Source of the DNA: Candidatus Woesearchaeota archaeon
GTDB lineage: Archaea > Nanobdellota > Nanobdellia > Woesearchaeales > CG1-02-33-12
Reading direction: 5' to 3'
Assembly: GCA_017609385.1 (NCBI GenBank)
Contig: JAFCEA010000021.1
Location: forward strand, 1-10,381
Length of the DNA: 10,381 nt
The notes under the pieces were generated by a model. It was not told the origin of the DNA and did no database searches. It saw only the letters and a program-made list of their open reading frames with translations. The translations under genes and the position numbers were made by a program. Below are positions 1 through 6,685 of the stretch, in pieces (the stretch's first letter is position 1; every line of letters starts with the position of its first letter).

Positions 1-272
1 AAGCGGCAGTTTAATGGCCTTGCCTCATAAACAGAGCATTTTTCATTTTTGCGCAACAAACAGGGCATGTTAATGCCAAGATCATAGCTGAACTTTATTG
101 GATTATCTGGATCTCCAAATGGATTTATTCCAACAAAATTCTTGAGAATATAACTAATTGGCTTCTCTAAAAAATCAGATATCCTTATTAAATCTCCAAC
201 AGTTACATTTATCTGGGCATAGAATGCATTACAGCACTTCCCGCAGTTCCTGCACTTAAAGCTTGCCCTCAT
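1..272 (-). CDS. YkgJ-type cysteine-cluster protein (putative Zn/Fe-binding), N-terminal part only
   Basis: The gene starts at an ATG at 272-270 and runs off the left edge after 90 residues, so length and C-terminus are unknown. The fragment has an N-terminal CRNCGKCC motif (Cys7, 10, 13, 14), a further Cys71, and then CSVYEARPLNCR (Cys79, Cys89). This spacing and the C-x3-Y-x2-RP-x2-CR ending are the hallmark of the YkgJ/UPF0153 family, whose members are annotated as putative zinc- or iron-chelating proteins with no firmly established reaction. There is no signal peptide or membrane segment, so a cytosolic location is likely. The start lies only 3 bases past the stop of the upstream paralog, so it is probably the last known member of that minus-strand transcript. 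No own promoter or Shine-Dalgarno site is obvious. The family assignment is firm; the role is unknown. Confidence 0.85.
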   Translation of the reverse strand, partial: MRASFKCRNCGKCCNAFYAQINVTVGDLIRISDFLEKPISYILKNFVGINPFGDPDNPIKFSYDLGINMPCLLRKNEKCSVYEARPLNCR

Positions 273-275
273 TTA

Positions 276-785
276 TTAAAACCTGTATAGGTTTAAGAAT
301 GACTTGATTGTTGTATGGAGATGGTTAACATCTTCAGCAACCTGTGCCTGAAATCTTGCAGTATAGCCCTTATAGATGAATTTGTCAAATAATGTTCTCA
401 GAAAAACATAAGTTGGCTTTCCTTCCCATTTATTTTCATAGTCTGTTGTAAGGAATCCATCAAAAACCATCTGTATCTTGCCCTGGTTTAGCTTAACCTT
501 ATGTTTGTCTTTTTCAACCTCTACTTCTTTTATATCTGACATCTGTATCCTTAGCTTTATCTCAATCTTGGCATAATCTGTAATTTTTTTCCATGGCATT
601 ATCCATAGTTCAATGAATTTCCCCCCTGGTTTTACATATTCTATATTTTTTAACTCTCTTTTGTCATAGCCCTTGTCCCTAAACCATTTATCTATGGTTA
701 AATAAAATTCATTTACATCAAAAAGACCTTCATAGCTAAGCCTTAATTCATCAATAATTTTTTCTCTTTCAGCCATTTTTACCAC
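276..785 (-). CDS. Hypothetical protein, third member of a tandem paralog family (169 aa)
   Basis: I do not recognise a named family. The protein is soluble, with no signal peptide or membrane segment. It aligns with the two genes upstream of it: GLFDVNEFY...DKWFRDKGY (residues 20-40), an acidic/aromatic centre with W65-KKITDY-A-K, alternating hydrophobic strands (about 73-82 and 102-112), a TDYENKW motif (114-120) and a C-terminal helix (about 143-166). This pattern suggests a mixed alpha/beta fold with beta strands in the middle. The start is either the GTG at 785, which overlaps the upstream stop by 7 bases, or the ATG at 776, which would leave a 2-base gap. The ATG gives MAEREK and is equally plausible. 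No promoter is visible upstream, so it is probably translated from the same mRNA as its neighbour. Confidence 0.83.
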   Translation of the reverse strand: MVKMAEREKIIDELRLSYEGLFDVNEFYLTIDKWFRDKGYDKRELKNIEYVKPGGKFIELWIMPWKKITDYAKIEIKLRIQMSDIKEVEVEKDKHKVKLNQGKIQMVFDGFLTTDYENKWEGKPTYVFLRTLFDKFIYKGYTARFQAQVAEDVNHLHTTIKSFLNLYRF

Positions 786-1303
786 ACATCCCCATATTCG
801 GAACCTTTTGTTCCCATCTTAAAGCATTCTTTTGCAATATTCTGAAGCTTTAGCACATAGTAATATAGTTTATCAGTATATATATTATCAATTTCTGGTT
901 TGATAATGTATTTTTCATAAATATTATTTAGCCATATTAAAAAAGGAGTTTTATCCCAACGATGCTGGTAGTCTGTCTCAACCTTTGAATTAAAGTATAT
1001 TGTTAGTCTTGCCTGATTCATTTTTTTCTTCTTGCCTTCTTCAATGACCTCAATAGTCTTCATTTCCCATGTATGAAAATCAACGGTTATCCAGAATTTA
1101 AAATAATCTGTTTCCTTTCTCCAGCAGTTCCAAGTTATCTCATCTTCTACACCACCCATTGGATTGGGCTTATTTTTGTAAGTAGGCTCTTCAAAATAAT
1201 AACCCCTTCTTGTAAGCCAATCCCTCATACTTCTATAAAGAAGATCCATATCAAAGATTCCCTTAAACTTAAGAATTTCTTGTGGAAGGTCATAGTCTGT
1301 CAT
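779..1303 (-). CDS. Hypothetical protein, second member of a tandem paralog family (174 aa)
   Basis: This is an unrecognised soluble protein that is clearly related to both neighbours. The shared blocks are GIFDMDLLY (15-23) with W29 and RRGY (32-35), a central EITWNCWRKETDYFKF (55-70), strands around 71-77 and 97-106, TDYQHRW (110-116), and a C-terminal helix (about 141-162). The centre is aromatic-rich. Between blocks 1 and 2 it has a short Asn/Pro/Gly-rich loop (43-51), which is where the paralogs differ most. The ATG start at 1303 lies about 24 bases from the centre of a strong TATA box and has no Shine-Dalgarno sequence, so the mRNA is probably leaderless. The gene has its own promoter, placed directly after the stop codon of the previous paralog, but the next gene overlaps its end. 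The function is unknown. Confidence 0.86.
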   Translation of the reverse strand: MTDYDLPQEILKFKGIFDMDLLYRSMRDWLTRRGYYFEEPTYKNKPNPMGGVEDEITWNCWRKETDYFKFWITVDFHTWEMKTIEVIEEGKKKKMNQARLTIYFNSKVETDYQHRWDKTPFLIWLNNIYEKYIIKPEIDNIYTDKLYYYVLKLQNIAKECFKMGTKGSEYGDVW

Positions 1304-1320
1304 AAATATAAATTTAGTAT

Positions 1321-1342
1321 TTTTATATATAAACCTTTCGAA
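1321..1342 (-). promoter_or_regulatory. Archaeal BRE/TATA promoter of the 174-aa paralog
   Basis: Read on the minus strand, the stop codon of the upstream gene (1345-1343) is immediately followed by TTCGAAAGG (a BRE-like element) and then TTTATATATAAAA. The TATA centre is about 24 bases before the ATG at 1303, which puts the expected transcription start at or very near the start codon. It shares the TTCGAAAG core with the promoter of the preceding paralog. Confidence 0.75.
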
Positions 1343-1918
1343 TTACTCGCCGATTCCTTCCTGTGGCCAAAATTCGCCTTCATGCTCTTGCTCTTCAAGA
1401 CCGCGCGTAAGTTTCCAATATTCTTTAATAGTTTCCTGAAGCCTGTAAGCATCCCTATAAAGTTCAAGCTTGTGCTTTTCAAAATTTGACTTCATAATAA
1501 CCTTCCGGTAAAAATCATTAAAATGCTTTAGAAGCCAGTGTTTTCTCCATGTCCCTTTGTAGTCTGAAACCACCCTAGCATAAATCTGTATTTCAAGGTC
1601 ACAAAATACCAACTTTAATTTTCTACCCTTGTAAACAATTTCTGTATCCTTAAATGGGGGTACGCCATGCCAGTCAATATCCAGCTCATATTTGTAATAA
1701 GTGCTATTATTAGGGATTTTTTCGCATCTCCACCAAATCCATAATTCTTTGTTTCCATCAGGATTTATTTTTTGACCATGAAATGTCTCAGGAAATTTTT
1801 GATCACTTGCACTGCCATATCCCTCTTCAACTACCCAAAGATGGAGATATTCATATAACCCCTTGAGGTCAAAAACTCCTTTGTGCTTTACCCTGAACTT
1901 TGCTGCTAAAGTAGTCAT
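1343..1918 (-). CDS. Hypothetical protein, first member of a tandem paralog family (191 aa)
   Basis: This is the longest of three adjacent diverged copies and belongs to no family I can name. The N-terminus has the shared block GVFDLKGLY (14-22) with W29 and EEGY (31-34). A longer variable loop follows (35-57). Next come ELWIWWR (58-64), a YYKYELDID strand (74-82), the basic-hydrophobic segment KGRKLKLVF (97-105), SDYKGTW (118-124), and a long helix at about 145-170. The last 20 or so residues form an acidic tail rich in Glu and Gly that the other copies lack. No membrane segment or signal peptide is seen. The ATG at 1918 is about 26 bases from a TATA box and lacks a Shine-Dalgarno sequence, which fits a leaderless transcript. 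It follows hisS after a 54-base gap that holds this promoter, so it can be expressed independently of hisS. Confidence 0.86.
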   Translation of the reverse strand: MTTLAAKFRVKHKGVFDLKGLYEYLHLWVVEEGYGSASDQKFPETFHGQKINPDGNKELWIWWRCEKIPNNSTYYKYELDIDWHGVPPFKDTEIVYKGRKLKLVFCDLEIQIYARVVSDYKGTWRKHWLLKHFNDFYRKVIMKSNFEKHKLELYRDAYRLQETIKEYWKLTRGLEEQEHEGEFWPQEGIGE

Positions 1919-1938
1919 AAAAAGAATGTTGCAAGAAT

Positions 1939-1955
1939 TATTTATAAAACTTTCG
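1939..1955 (-). promoter_or_regulatory. Archaeal BRE/TATA promoter of the 191-aa paralog
   Basis: On the minus strand this reads CGAAAGTTTTATAAATA: a CGAAAG element abutting a TTTATAAATA box. The box centre is about 25 bases upstream of the ATG at 1918, so transcription should begin at the start codon. It lies in the 54-base gap after hisS. It is nearly identical over the first eight bases (TTCGAAAG) to the promoter of the next paralog. Confidence 0.78.
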
Positions 1956-1972
1956 AAAACAAGTATTGGGTT

Positions 1973-3292
1973 TTAGGTGCTGTTTTTCTTCAAATATTTA
2001 CAGACATTATTAATCTTAATTTTTTTCTGTTCCCTTGTCTTTAGGTTTTTTATTGTGATTAAATCTTCCTTTAATTCATCCTCTCCAAGAATTCCAACAT
2101 AAGGTATTCCAAGCGAACTTGCATAATTTATGGCCTGACCTATCTTCCTCGTCTTAAAATCCATATCTGTATTCAATCCTTGATTCCTTAAAGAATGAGC
2201 AATCTTTAAACATTTGTTTGTAGTATTAATTGGTATTAAATAAAGTTCTGTATTTGATAATTTAAGAGCTTTTTTATAATCCCTTAAAATCATTGCAAGC
2301 CTCTCAAGTCCAAATGAAAATCCAACAGCAGGAATCTCTTTTTTGCCACCGATAAAGTCACCAATTAAATTATCAAATCTGCCGCCTGCAAGAACAGCTG
2401 ATTTAACAACAGATTTGTTCTTTAGAAAAACCTCTATTGTAGTTCCAGTATAATAATCCAATCCGCGGGCCAAGCTTGGGTCAAACTCAACAAAATCCAA
2501 GCCCATGCTTTTTGAATAATCCAGCACTTGTTTTATTTCATTAAGTCCTTGTTTGCCTTTTTTTGAGGAAATAATCTTTGTTAGCTTTTTATAAGTTTCA
2601 TTATTGTTCTTTGCTTTGGTTATGGCAGAGATTAGTTTATCAACTATCTTCTTTGATATAAATGATAACAACTCTTTTTTAACACCTTTATTCCCAATCT
2701 TGTCTTTCTTGTCAAGAGCTATTATTGTTTTAAACTTCTTGTTATTTTGAACATCTACATAATCTAATATACCATCAAGCAGCTTTCTGTTGTTAATTTT
2801 TATTATAATATTGCCCAATCCTAGCTCTTTAAATGTATCAGCTGCAAGAGCAAGAAGCTCTGCCTCTGCAGTCATATTCTCAACTCCCAAAATATCAACA
2901 TCACATTGCGTAAATACCCTATACCTGCCCTGCTCTGGCTGGGTTGGACCATCTCTGAAAACCTCACCAATTACATACCTTTTGAAAGGAAATTTAATAT
3001 CCTTGTTTGATGCAACAAACCTTGCCAAAGGTAATGTCTGGTCAAACCTTAATGCAAGCTCTCTCCTGCCCTGGTCTTTAAGTGTGAATATCTCTTTCTG
3101 AATTTCTTGGCCGCCCTTGAATTTTATGGTTTTTGCTCTTTCAATTACAGGGGTTTCAATAGGAGCATAGCCGTATCTCTCAAAAACTTTTCTAAGGATA
3201 TCTTTTATCTCATTCCTAAGTATGGCATCCTGGCCATACCAGTCCTTTACTCCCTTTGCAATCTTGAATTCTTGTTTGGCCATTTTAAACAT
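1973..3292 (-). CDS. hisS: Histidyl-tRNA synthetase (archaeal/eukaryotic type)
   Basis: This is a class II aminoacyl-tRNA synthetase that charges tRNA-His with histidine using ATP in the cytosol. The 439-aa length is normal for the family. An N-terminal class II catalytic core covers about residues 12-335: LRFDQTLPLAR (81-91), motif 2 with FRDGPTQPEQGRYRVFTQ (112-129), the HisRS signature LARGLDYYTGTTIEV (274-288), and motif 3 with AGGRFDNLIG and VGFSFGLERL (302-332). The segment around 160-265 is the HisRS insertion domain. The C-terminal anticodon-binding domain runs from about 345 to 435. The LRFDxT and FRDGP variants match archaeal/eukaryotic enzymes rather than the typical bacterial LRPEGT form. 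The start is ATG 3292 or ATG 3283 (MAKQEF); the TATA spacing favours 3292 with a leaderless message. It is divergent from the OBG GTPase gene. Confidence 0.97.
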   Translation of the reverse strand: MFKMAKQEFKIAKGVKDWYGQDAILRNEIKDILRKVFERYGYAPIETPVIERAKTIKFKGGQEIQKEIFTLKDQGRRELALRFDQTLPLARFVASNKDIKFPFKRYVIGEVFRDGPTQPEQGRYRVFTQCDVDILGVENMTAEAELLALAADTFKELGLGNIIIKINNRKLLDGILDYVDVQNNKKFKTIIALDKKDKIGNKGVKKELLSFISKKIVDKLISAITKAKNNNETYKKLTKIISSKKGKQGLNEIKQVLDYSKSMGLDFVEFDPSLARGLDYYTGTTIEVFLKNKSVVKSAVLAGGRFDNLIGDFIGGKKEIPAVGFSFGLERLAMILRDYKKALKLSNTELYLIPINTTNKCLKIAHSLRNQGLNTDMDFKTRKIGQAINYASSLGIPYVGILGEDELKEDLITIKNLKTREQKKIKINNVCKYLKKNST

Positions 3293-3311
3293 GTTTTAGT
3301 CTTTATTAAAT

Positions 3312-3327
3312 CTTAATAAATCTTTTG
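3312..3327 (-). promoter_or_regulatory. Probable BRE/TATA promoter of hisS
   Basis: On the minus strand a CAAAAG element is followed by ATTTATTAAG, centred about 24-25 bases from the ATG at 3292. No Shine-Dalgarno site precedes the gene, in keeping with leaderless transcription. A second A/T-rich stretch (TTTAATAAAG) lies closer to the start, but it is too near to serve as the TATA box. Confidence 0.55.
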
Positions 3328-3345
3328 ATTTTTCCCTTGTTTTTA

Positions 3346-3362
3346 GAAACTTATTTATATTA
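3346..3362 (+). promoter_or_regulatory. Probable BRE/TATA promoter of the OBG-TGS GTPase gene
   Basis: GAAAC followed by TTATTTATATTAA lies in the 92-base divergent region. Its centre is about 28 bases before the ATG at 3385. There is no Shine-Dalgarno sequence between it and the start codon, so a leaderless or very short-leader mRNA is expected. Confidence 0.55.
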
Positions 3363-3384
3363 ATAGAGCAGAGTTTGACATAAG

Positions 3385-4590
3385 ATGCTAGTCGGTGTTG
3401 TTGGAAAGACCAATGTTGGAAAGAGCACGTTCTTTAAGGCCCTCACCCTAGCGAATATAGAGATAGACAATTATCCATTTGTAACAATAAAGCCAAATCA
3501 TGGCATTGGGTATGTCAAGATAGAATGTGCAGACAAATTTTTTCAATTAAAGTGCAATCCAAGGGAAGGTTATTGTATAAACCATATAAGATTTGTTCCT
3601 GTTGACTTGATTGATGTTGCAGGCCTTGTTCCAGGTGCTTATGAGGGAAAAGGCATGGGAAACCAGTTTCTTGATGACTTAAGGCAGGCAGATGTTTTAA
3701 TACATATTGTAGATGCCTCTGGCAGCACAAACGAGCTTGGAGAGCCTGTAACTCCTGGTTCATATGACCCCTGCAGTGACATAAGATTTCTTGAAGTTGA
3801 GCTTGATATGTGGTATTTAAGGTTAATAAAAAAAGGGTGGGACAAATTTGCAAGGGGTGTACAGCAGGAAAAAGAGCATGAAGAAAAGATTGTAAAAGAC
3901 ATTGCAAAACATCTTAGTGGTCTTAAAGTGGATGAAGAGATGGTTGAAGAGGTTTTAAGCAAACTTAATTTAGATAGAACAAACATACTATCCTGGGGAG
4001 AAAATGATTTAAAAAAAATATCAATAGAGCTGAGAAAGAAAACAAAGAAAATGGTTATTGCTGCAAATAAAATTGATGTCCCAACTGCTAAGGAAAATCT
4101 ATCAAAGATGAAAAAAGAGTTTCCTGATTATATAATTATTGGGTGCAGTTCAGAGTCAGAACTTGCATTAAAAGAGGCCTCAAAAAATGGCTTGATTGAA
4201 TATGTTCCTGGTGATAATGATTTTAAGGTTCTAGAGCCAGATAAACTAAATGAAAAACAAAAAAATGCTCTTGATTTTATAAAGAAGAATGTTCTTGATG
4301 TTTTTCAAAGAACAGGTGTTCAGCAGGTAATTAATGCTGCTGTTTTTGATTTGCTGAAATATATAGCAGTATTTCCAGTAGGAGCAAAACTTGCTGACTC
4401 AGATGGCAATATTCTGCCTGACTGTTTTTTAATACCCCAAAAAACAACTGCACTTGATTTTGCATACAGGCTTCACACAGACTTTGGAAACAATTTTATA
4501 AGAGCAATTGATGTAAAAAGCAAGACAACTATTGGAAAAGAACACCAGCTAAAAAATGGAGATGTAGTTGAAATTATAAGTGGAAAATAA
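3385..4590 (+). CDS. OBG-family GTPase/ATPase with C-terminal TGS domain (YchF-like, archaeal)
   Basis: This is a TRAFAC-class P-loop NTPase of the OBG family, cytosolic and generally linked to ribosome or translation functions. The visible G motifs are P-loop GKTNVGKST (7-15), Thr34 in the switch I region, DVAGLVPGA (77-85, Walker B/G3), NKID (228-231, G4) and SSES (255-258, G5). A helical insert (about 135-220) lies between G3 and G4. Residues about 325-399 form a TGS domain, with the KTTALDFAYRLHTDFG and NGDVVEI signatures. The 401-aa length and layout match archaeal OBG-TGS proteins (Ygr210-like) better than bacterial YchF. The P-loop has Thr where many relatives have Pro (GKPNVGKS), which is unlikely to abolish binding. 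The MLVGVVGK start is exactly where the family begins. It is transcribed away from hisS, so two translation-associated genes share one promoter region. Confidence 0.95.
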   Translation: MLVGVVGKTNVGKSTFFKALTLANIEIDNYPFVTIKPNHGIGYVKIECADKFFQLKCNPREGYCINHIRFVPVDLIDVAGLVPGAYEGKGMGNQFLDDLRQADVLIHIVDASGSTNELGEPVTPGSYDPCSDIRFLEVELDMWYLRLIKKGWDKFARGVQQEKEHEEKIVKDIAKHLSGLKVDEEMVEEVLSKLNLDRTNILSWGENDLKKISIELRKKTKKMVIAANKIDVPTAKENLSKMKKEFPDYIIIGCSSESELALKEASKNGLIEYVPGDNDFKVLEPDKLNEKQKNALDFIKKNVLDVFQRTGVQQVINAAVFDLLKYIAVFPVGAKLADSDGNILPDCFLIPQKTTALDFAYRLHTDFGNNFIRAIDVKSKTTIGKEHQLKNGDVVEIISGK

Positions 4591-4592
4591 AT

Positions 4593-4610
4593 CCGAAAGA
4601 ATTATAAATA
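4593..4610 (+). promoter_or_regulatory. Archaeal BRE/TATA promoter of the three-gene operon
   Basis: CCGAAAGAATTATAAATA begins 2 bases after the stop codon of the GTPase gene. The TATA centre is about 39 bases upstream of the TTG start at 4644, so a leader of roughly a dozen bases carrying the Shine-Dalgarno site is predicted. The CGAAAG core matches the promoters at 1339 and 1954 on the other strand. Confidence 0.72.
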
Positions 4611-4632
4611 ATATAATTATTTAAGACCATAA

Positions 4633-4640
4633 GAGGTGAT
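4633..4640 (+). promoter_or_regulatory. Strong Shine-Dalgarno site that fixes a TTG start
   Basis: GAGGTGAT is complementary to the archaeal 16S rRNA 3' end. The ATG and GTG codons just after or within it (4639, 4637) open a frame that stops after a few codons. The TTG at 4644, 5 bases past GGTG, is the only well-placed start for the long downstream frame. Confidence 0.75.
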
Positions 4641-4643
4641 GTT

Positions 4644-6065
4644 TTGGTAAATCTAAAAGATTTTAAATTTAAAGAAGAAATCTGTGAAGATGCCCATCTC
4701 CAGAAAGACCTTAAAACAGGGTATCCAGAACCACTTAAAAGATATTGGTTAAAACTTGAAACACCAAATCAGTCTATTGAGGAAACCTATTTCTGGATAC
4801 TTAATATCCTAAAGACCGACCTTGGCTATGGAGACATTGAGAAGCTGATGGATGTTTTTGCAGCATCACAGCATTCTGCATTCTTTGGTGTTGCAATGCA
4901 ACGCACTGGTATTTACCAGGATAAGGTTTCCCAGTTCCTTGCAACAATAGGCAAAATGGTCAAGGAACTATTCCAGCTTGTCAGGGAAATAAGGATTCTT
5001 GATGAAAGGCTTGATTATTATAAGGATAGCTATGATAAAGCTAGCAAAAGCAGGGAAAGTGCTGAAATCACCTTAAAAGGCATATGGATTGATATGGTTG
5101 AAGGCGGTGCTAAAAGCCCTGCTTCTGTTTATGGAATGGCTCGTGAGTTGGAATTTACTGTTCTGCCAGACCTTTTCTTTAGCACGCATCCTGCAACAAG
5201 CAAGGATGTTGATGAGATTGTTAATAAGCTTGAATTTAACAGAAAAGTGAGAGAAGTCTTGAAAAGAAAACTAAGGGCTTTTCTTGAATGGAAAGAACAC
5301 ACTTACAAAGAGCTGAAAACAAGAAGAAAATTCACACTAAAGTTTCTAAGACAGCATTATGATGTAATAAAGATGTATATGAGCTGGGTAAAGCCATACC
5401 TTAAATACATTAAGATGCTGCGCTCATCTGAAAAAAAGATGGAGAGTTCAGAGCTTATAGGTGCTTTTGAGGGCTCAATGATTGAGATTGAGATTCTTGC
5501 AAAGAAATTTCCATTTAGTGTAGAAACAGGAAAAACAATAAACAAGGAATACAAGTCCTGCATCTTAATAAACTTTGACTACAGCACTAGGCCTGAGATG
5601 AAATTTGTAAGCGAAGGGTATCAAAGAGGACCAATCCATATAGGAAATGTTGAGATAAAAATGAGGTCATATGCCTGGAGTGAAAAAGAAATTGAAAATT
5701 ACAAAGCGTATCGGGCTAAGGAAGATATGGAGCTTCTTGGAGAGGTTGATCCTTCAATCTCAGCCGCAATGGAAGCTTTGGGTGAGGAGTTTGAGAACTA
5801 TCTAAAGGAAGCAGGAGAAGATATTAAGAAAAAAGAAGAAAAGCCAAAACAGGAATCTATATTTGATCCATTCATATCAGTATTCAGGGGATTTAAAGAG
5901 ATAGGAACATCATTTACAGGAACAAAAAGTTCTGCATCTGATAAACCAAGCTTATCCAAATTTGAGGAAAGTAATGAAAGGAATGCAGCTGGTGGTGAAG
6001 CAACACTAACCATGTGGCTTATTTATAAGAACTTCAGAAAGGCCCATGGCATGATTGCCTGGTAA
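4644..6065 (+). CDS. Conserved-looking hypothetical protein, largely helical (473 aa), first gene of operon
   Basis: I do not recognise the family. The sequence predicts long amphipathic helices: about 45-60, 91-150 (including KMVKELFQLVREIRILDERL, 104-123) and 190-262 (very basic, with many Lys/Arg/Tyr/Trp). A more compact region follows at about 268-345, with strands such as SCILINFDY (305-313) and GNVEIKMRSYAW (334-345). A helical Glu/Lys segment (346-400) leads into a low-complexity, Ser/Pro-rich linker (about 400-450) and a short conserved-looking C-terminal helix ending in MIAW. There is no signal peptide or transmembrane segment. The start is TTG, supported by the strong Shine-Dalgarno site. 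The stop lies 5 bases before the next gene. The helix-rich layout suggests a structural or scaffolding role, but that is inference only. Confidence 0.85.
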   Translation: MVNLKDFKFKEEICEDAHLQKDLKTGYPEPLKRYWLKLETPNQSIEETYFWILNILKTDLGYGDIEKLMDVFAASQHSAFFGVAMQRTGIYQDKVSQFLATIGKMVKELFQLVREIRILDERLDYYKDSYDKASKSRESAEITLKGIWIDMVEGGAKSPASVYGMARELEFTVLPDLFFSTHPATSKDVDEIVNKLEFNRKVREVLKRKLRAFLEWKEHTYKELKTRRKFTLKFLRQHYDVIKMYMSWVKPYLKYIKMLRSSEKKMESSELIGAFEGSMIEIEILAKKFPFSVETGKTINKEYKSCILINFDYSTRPEMKFVSEGYQRGPIHIGNVEIKMRSYAWSEKEIENYKAYRAKEDMELLGEVDPSISAAMEALGEEFENYLKEAGEDIKKKEEKPKQESIFDPFISVFRGFKEIGTSFTGTKSSASDKPSLSKFEESNERNAAGGEATLTMWLIYKNFRKAHGMIAW

Positions 6066-6070
6066 TTAAT

Positions 6071-6685
6071 ATGGCTACAAGATTAAAAGAAATAAAAAAA
6101 CTCTCCCCTGAAGAAAGAATCAAAAAACTAAAAAAAATTGAGGAAGAAAACAAAAAAGAGATTAATGAGGCAGAAAAACTTATTAAGGATTCTATCAAAG
6201 AGATTAATATTAAAGAAGAAATAAGGGATTTGCCAATTCCACAGGTTAAGGCAGTTGATATAGAGAGTCTTTTTTCGCCAGAGGAAAAAGAAGTTTTTGC
6301 AGCAAAAAGATATGAAAATGCAAGGCAGAGGCATGCTGAAGAAGAAACAGCTGAAATTCCTTTAGAGGAAACACTTGAGCAAGAAAAACCAGAGATAACA
6401 GAAGAAGAGTTAGAGGCACAAAGACAATACCAGATATTAGAACTGAGAAGAGAGCCAACAAAAAACATTGTGCAGGAATTACAGAACATATATCATCAAG
6501 TAAGGGGAACAGGAGAGGTCACAGGAGAGCAGATGACAAGGGCTTATGTTGCAAATGTTATTGCAGAGGAAAGACAGAGAGAGATTGAAAGAGGTACTTA
6601 TGAAAGAAAGGATGAGGAAATATCTAGTCAACTTAGCATAGCAAGACAAATATCTAAATCAATACAGGATAAATATAAAAAATGA
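6071..6685 (+). CDS. Charged coiled-coil hypothetical protein (204 aa), second gene of operon
   Basis: The family is unrecognised. The protein is extremely rich in Lys and Glu and almost free of Cys, Trp and Phe. Residues 1-50 form a charged helix (KLSPEERIKKL and what follows) typical of a coiled coil. A Pro-containing hinge, RDLPIPQVKAVD, follows at about 52-63. The middle (about 80-120) is acidic and probably extended, and the C-terminal half (about 112-204) is again helical with a Gly-rich break near 144-150. It looks like an elongated adaptor or a partner for its neighbours. The ATG lies 5 bases after the upstream stop, with only a weak GGTAAT in front, so translation is probably coupled. 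Its TGA stop overlaps the ATG of the next gene (ATGA). The function is unknown. Confidence 0.8.
   Translation: MATRLKEIKKLSPEERIKKLKKIEEENKKEINEAEKLIKDSIKEINIKEEIRDLPIPQVKAVDIESLFSPEEKEVFAAKRYENARQRHAEEETAEIPLEETLEQEKPEITEEELEAQRQYQILELRREPTKNIVQELQNIYHQVRGTGEVTGEQMTRAYVANVIAEERQREIERGTYERKDEEISSQLSIARQISKSIQDKYKK

Noticed and set aside
1300..1482. Second minus-strand frame inside the 3' part of the 191-aa gene
   Set aside because: It overlaps a real gene in another frame and lacks its own start signals.
1073..1489. Open plus-strand frame of 138 codons
   Set aside because: It lies antisense across two paralog genes that have motif support and promoters; its product is low-complexity and hydrophobic, with no Shine-Dalgarno site or promoter.
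3515..3986. Two open minus-strand frames antisense to the GTPase gene
   Set aside because: They are shadows of the G3 to G4 region of a well-supported OBG GTPase and show Cys/Ser/Leu-biased composition typical of antisense frames.
6034..6489. Minus-strand frame of 151 codons opposite the coiled-coil gene
   Set aside because: It is very rich in Ser, Phe and Leu, as expected from reading Lys/Glu codons in reverse; no initiation signals are seen.
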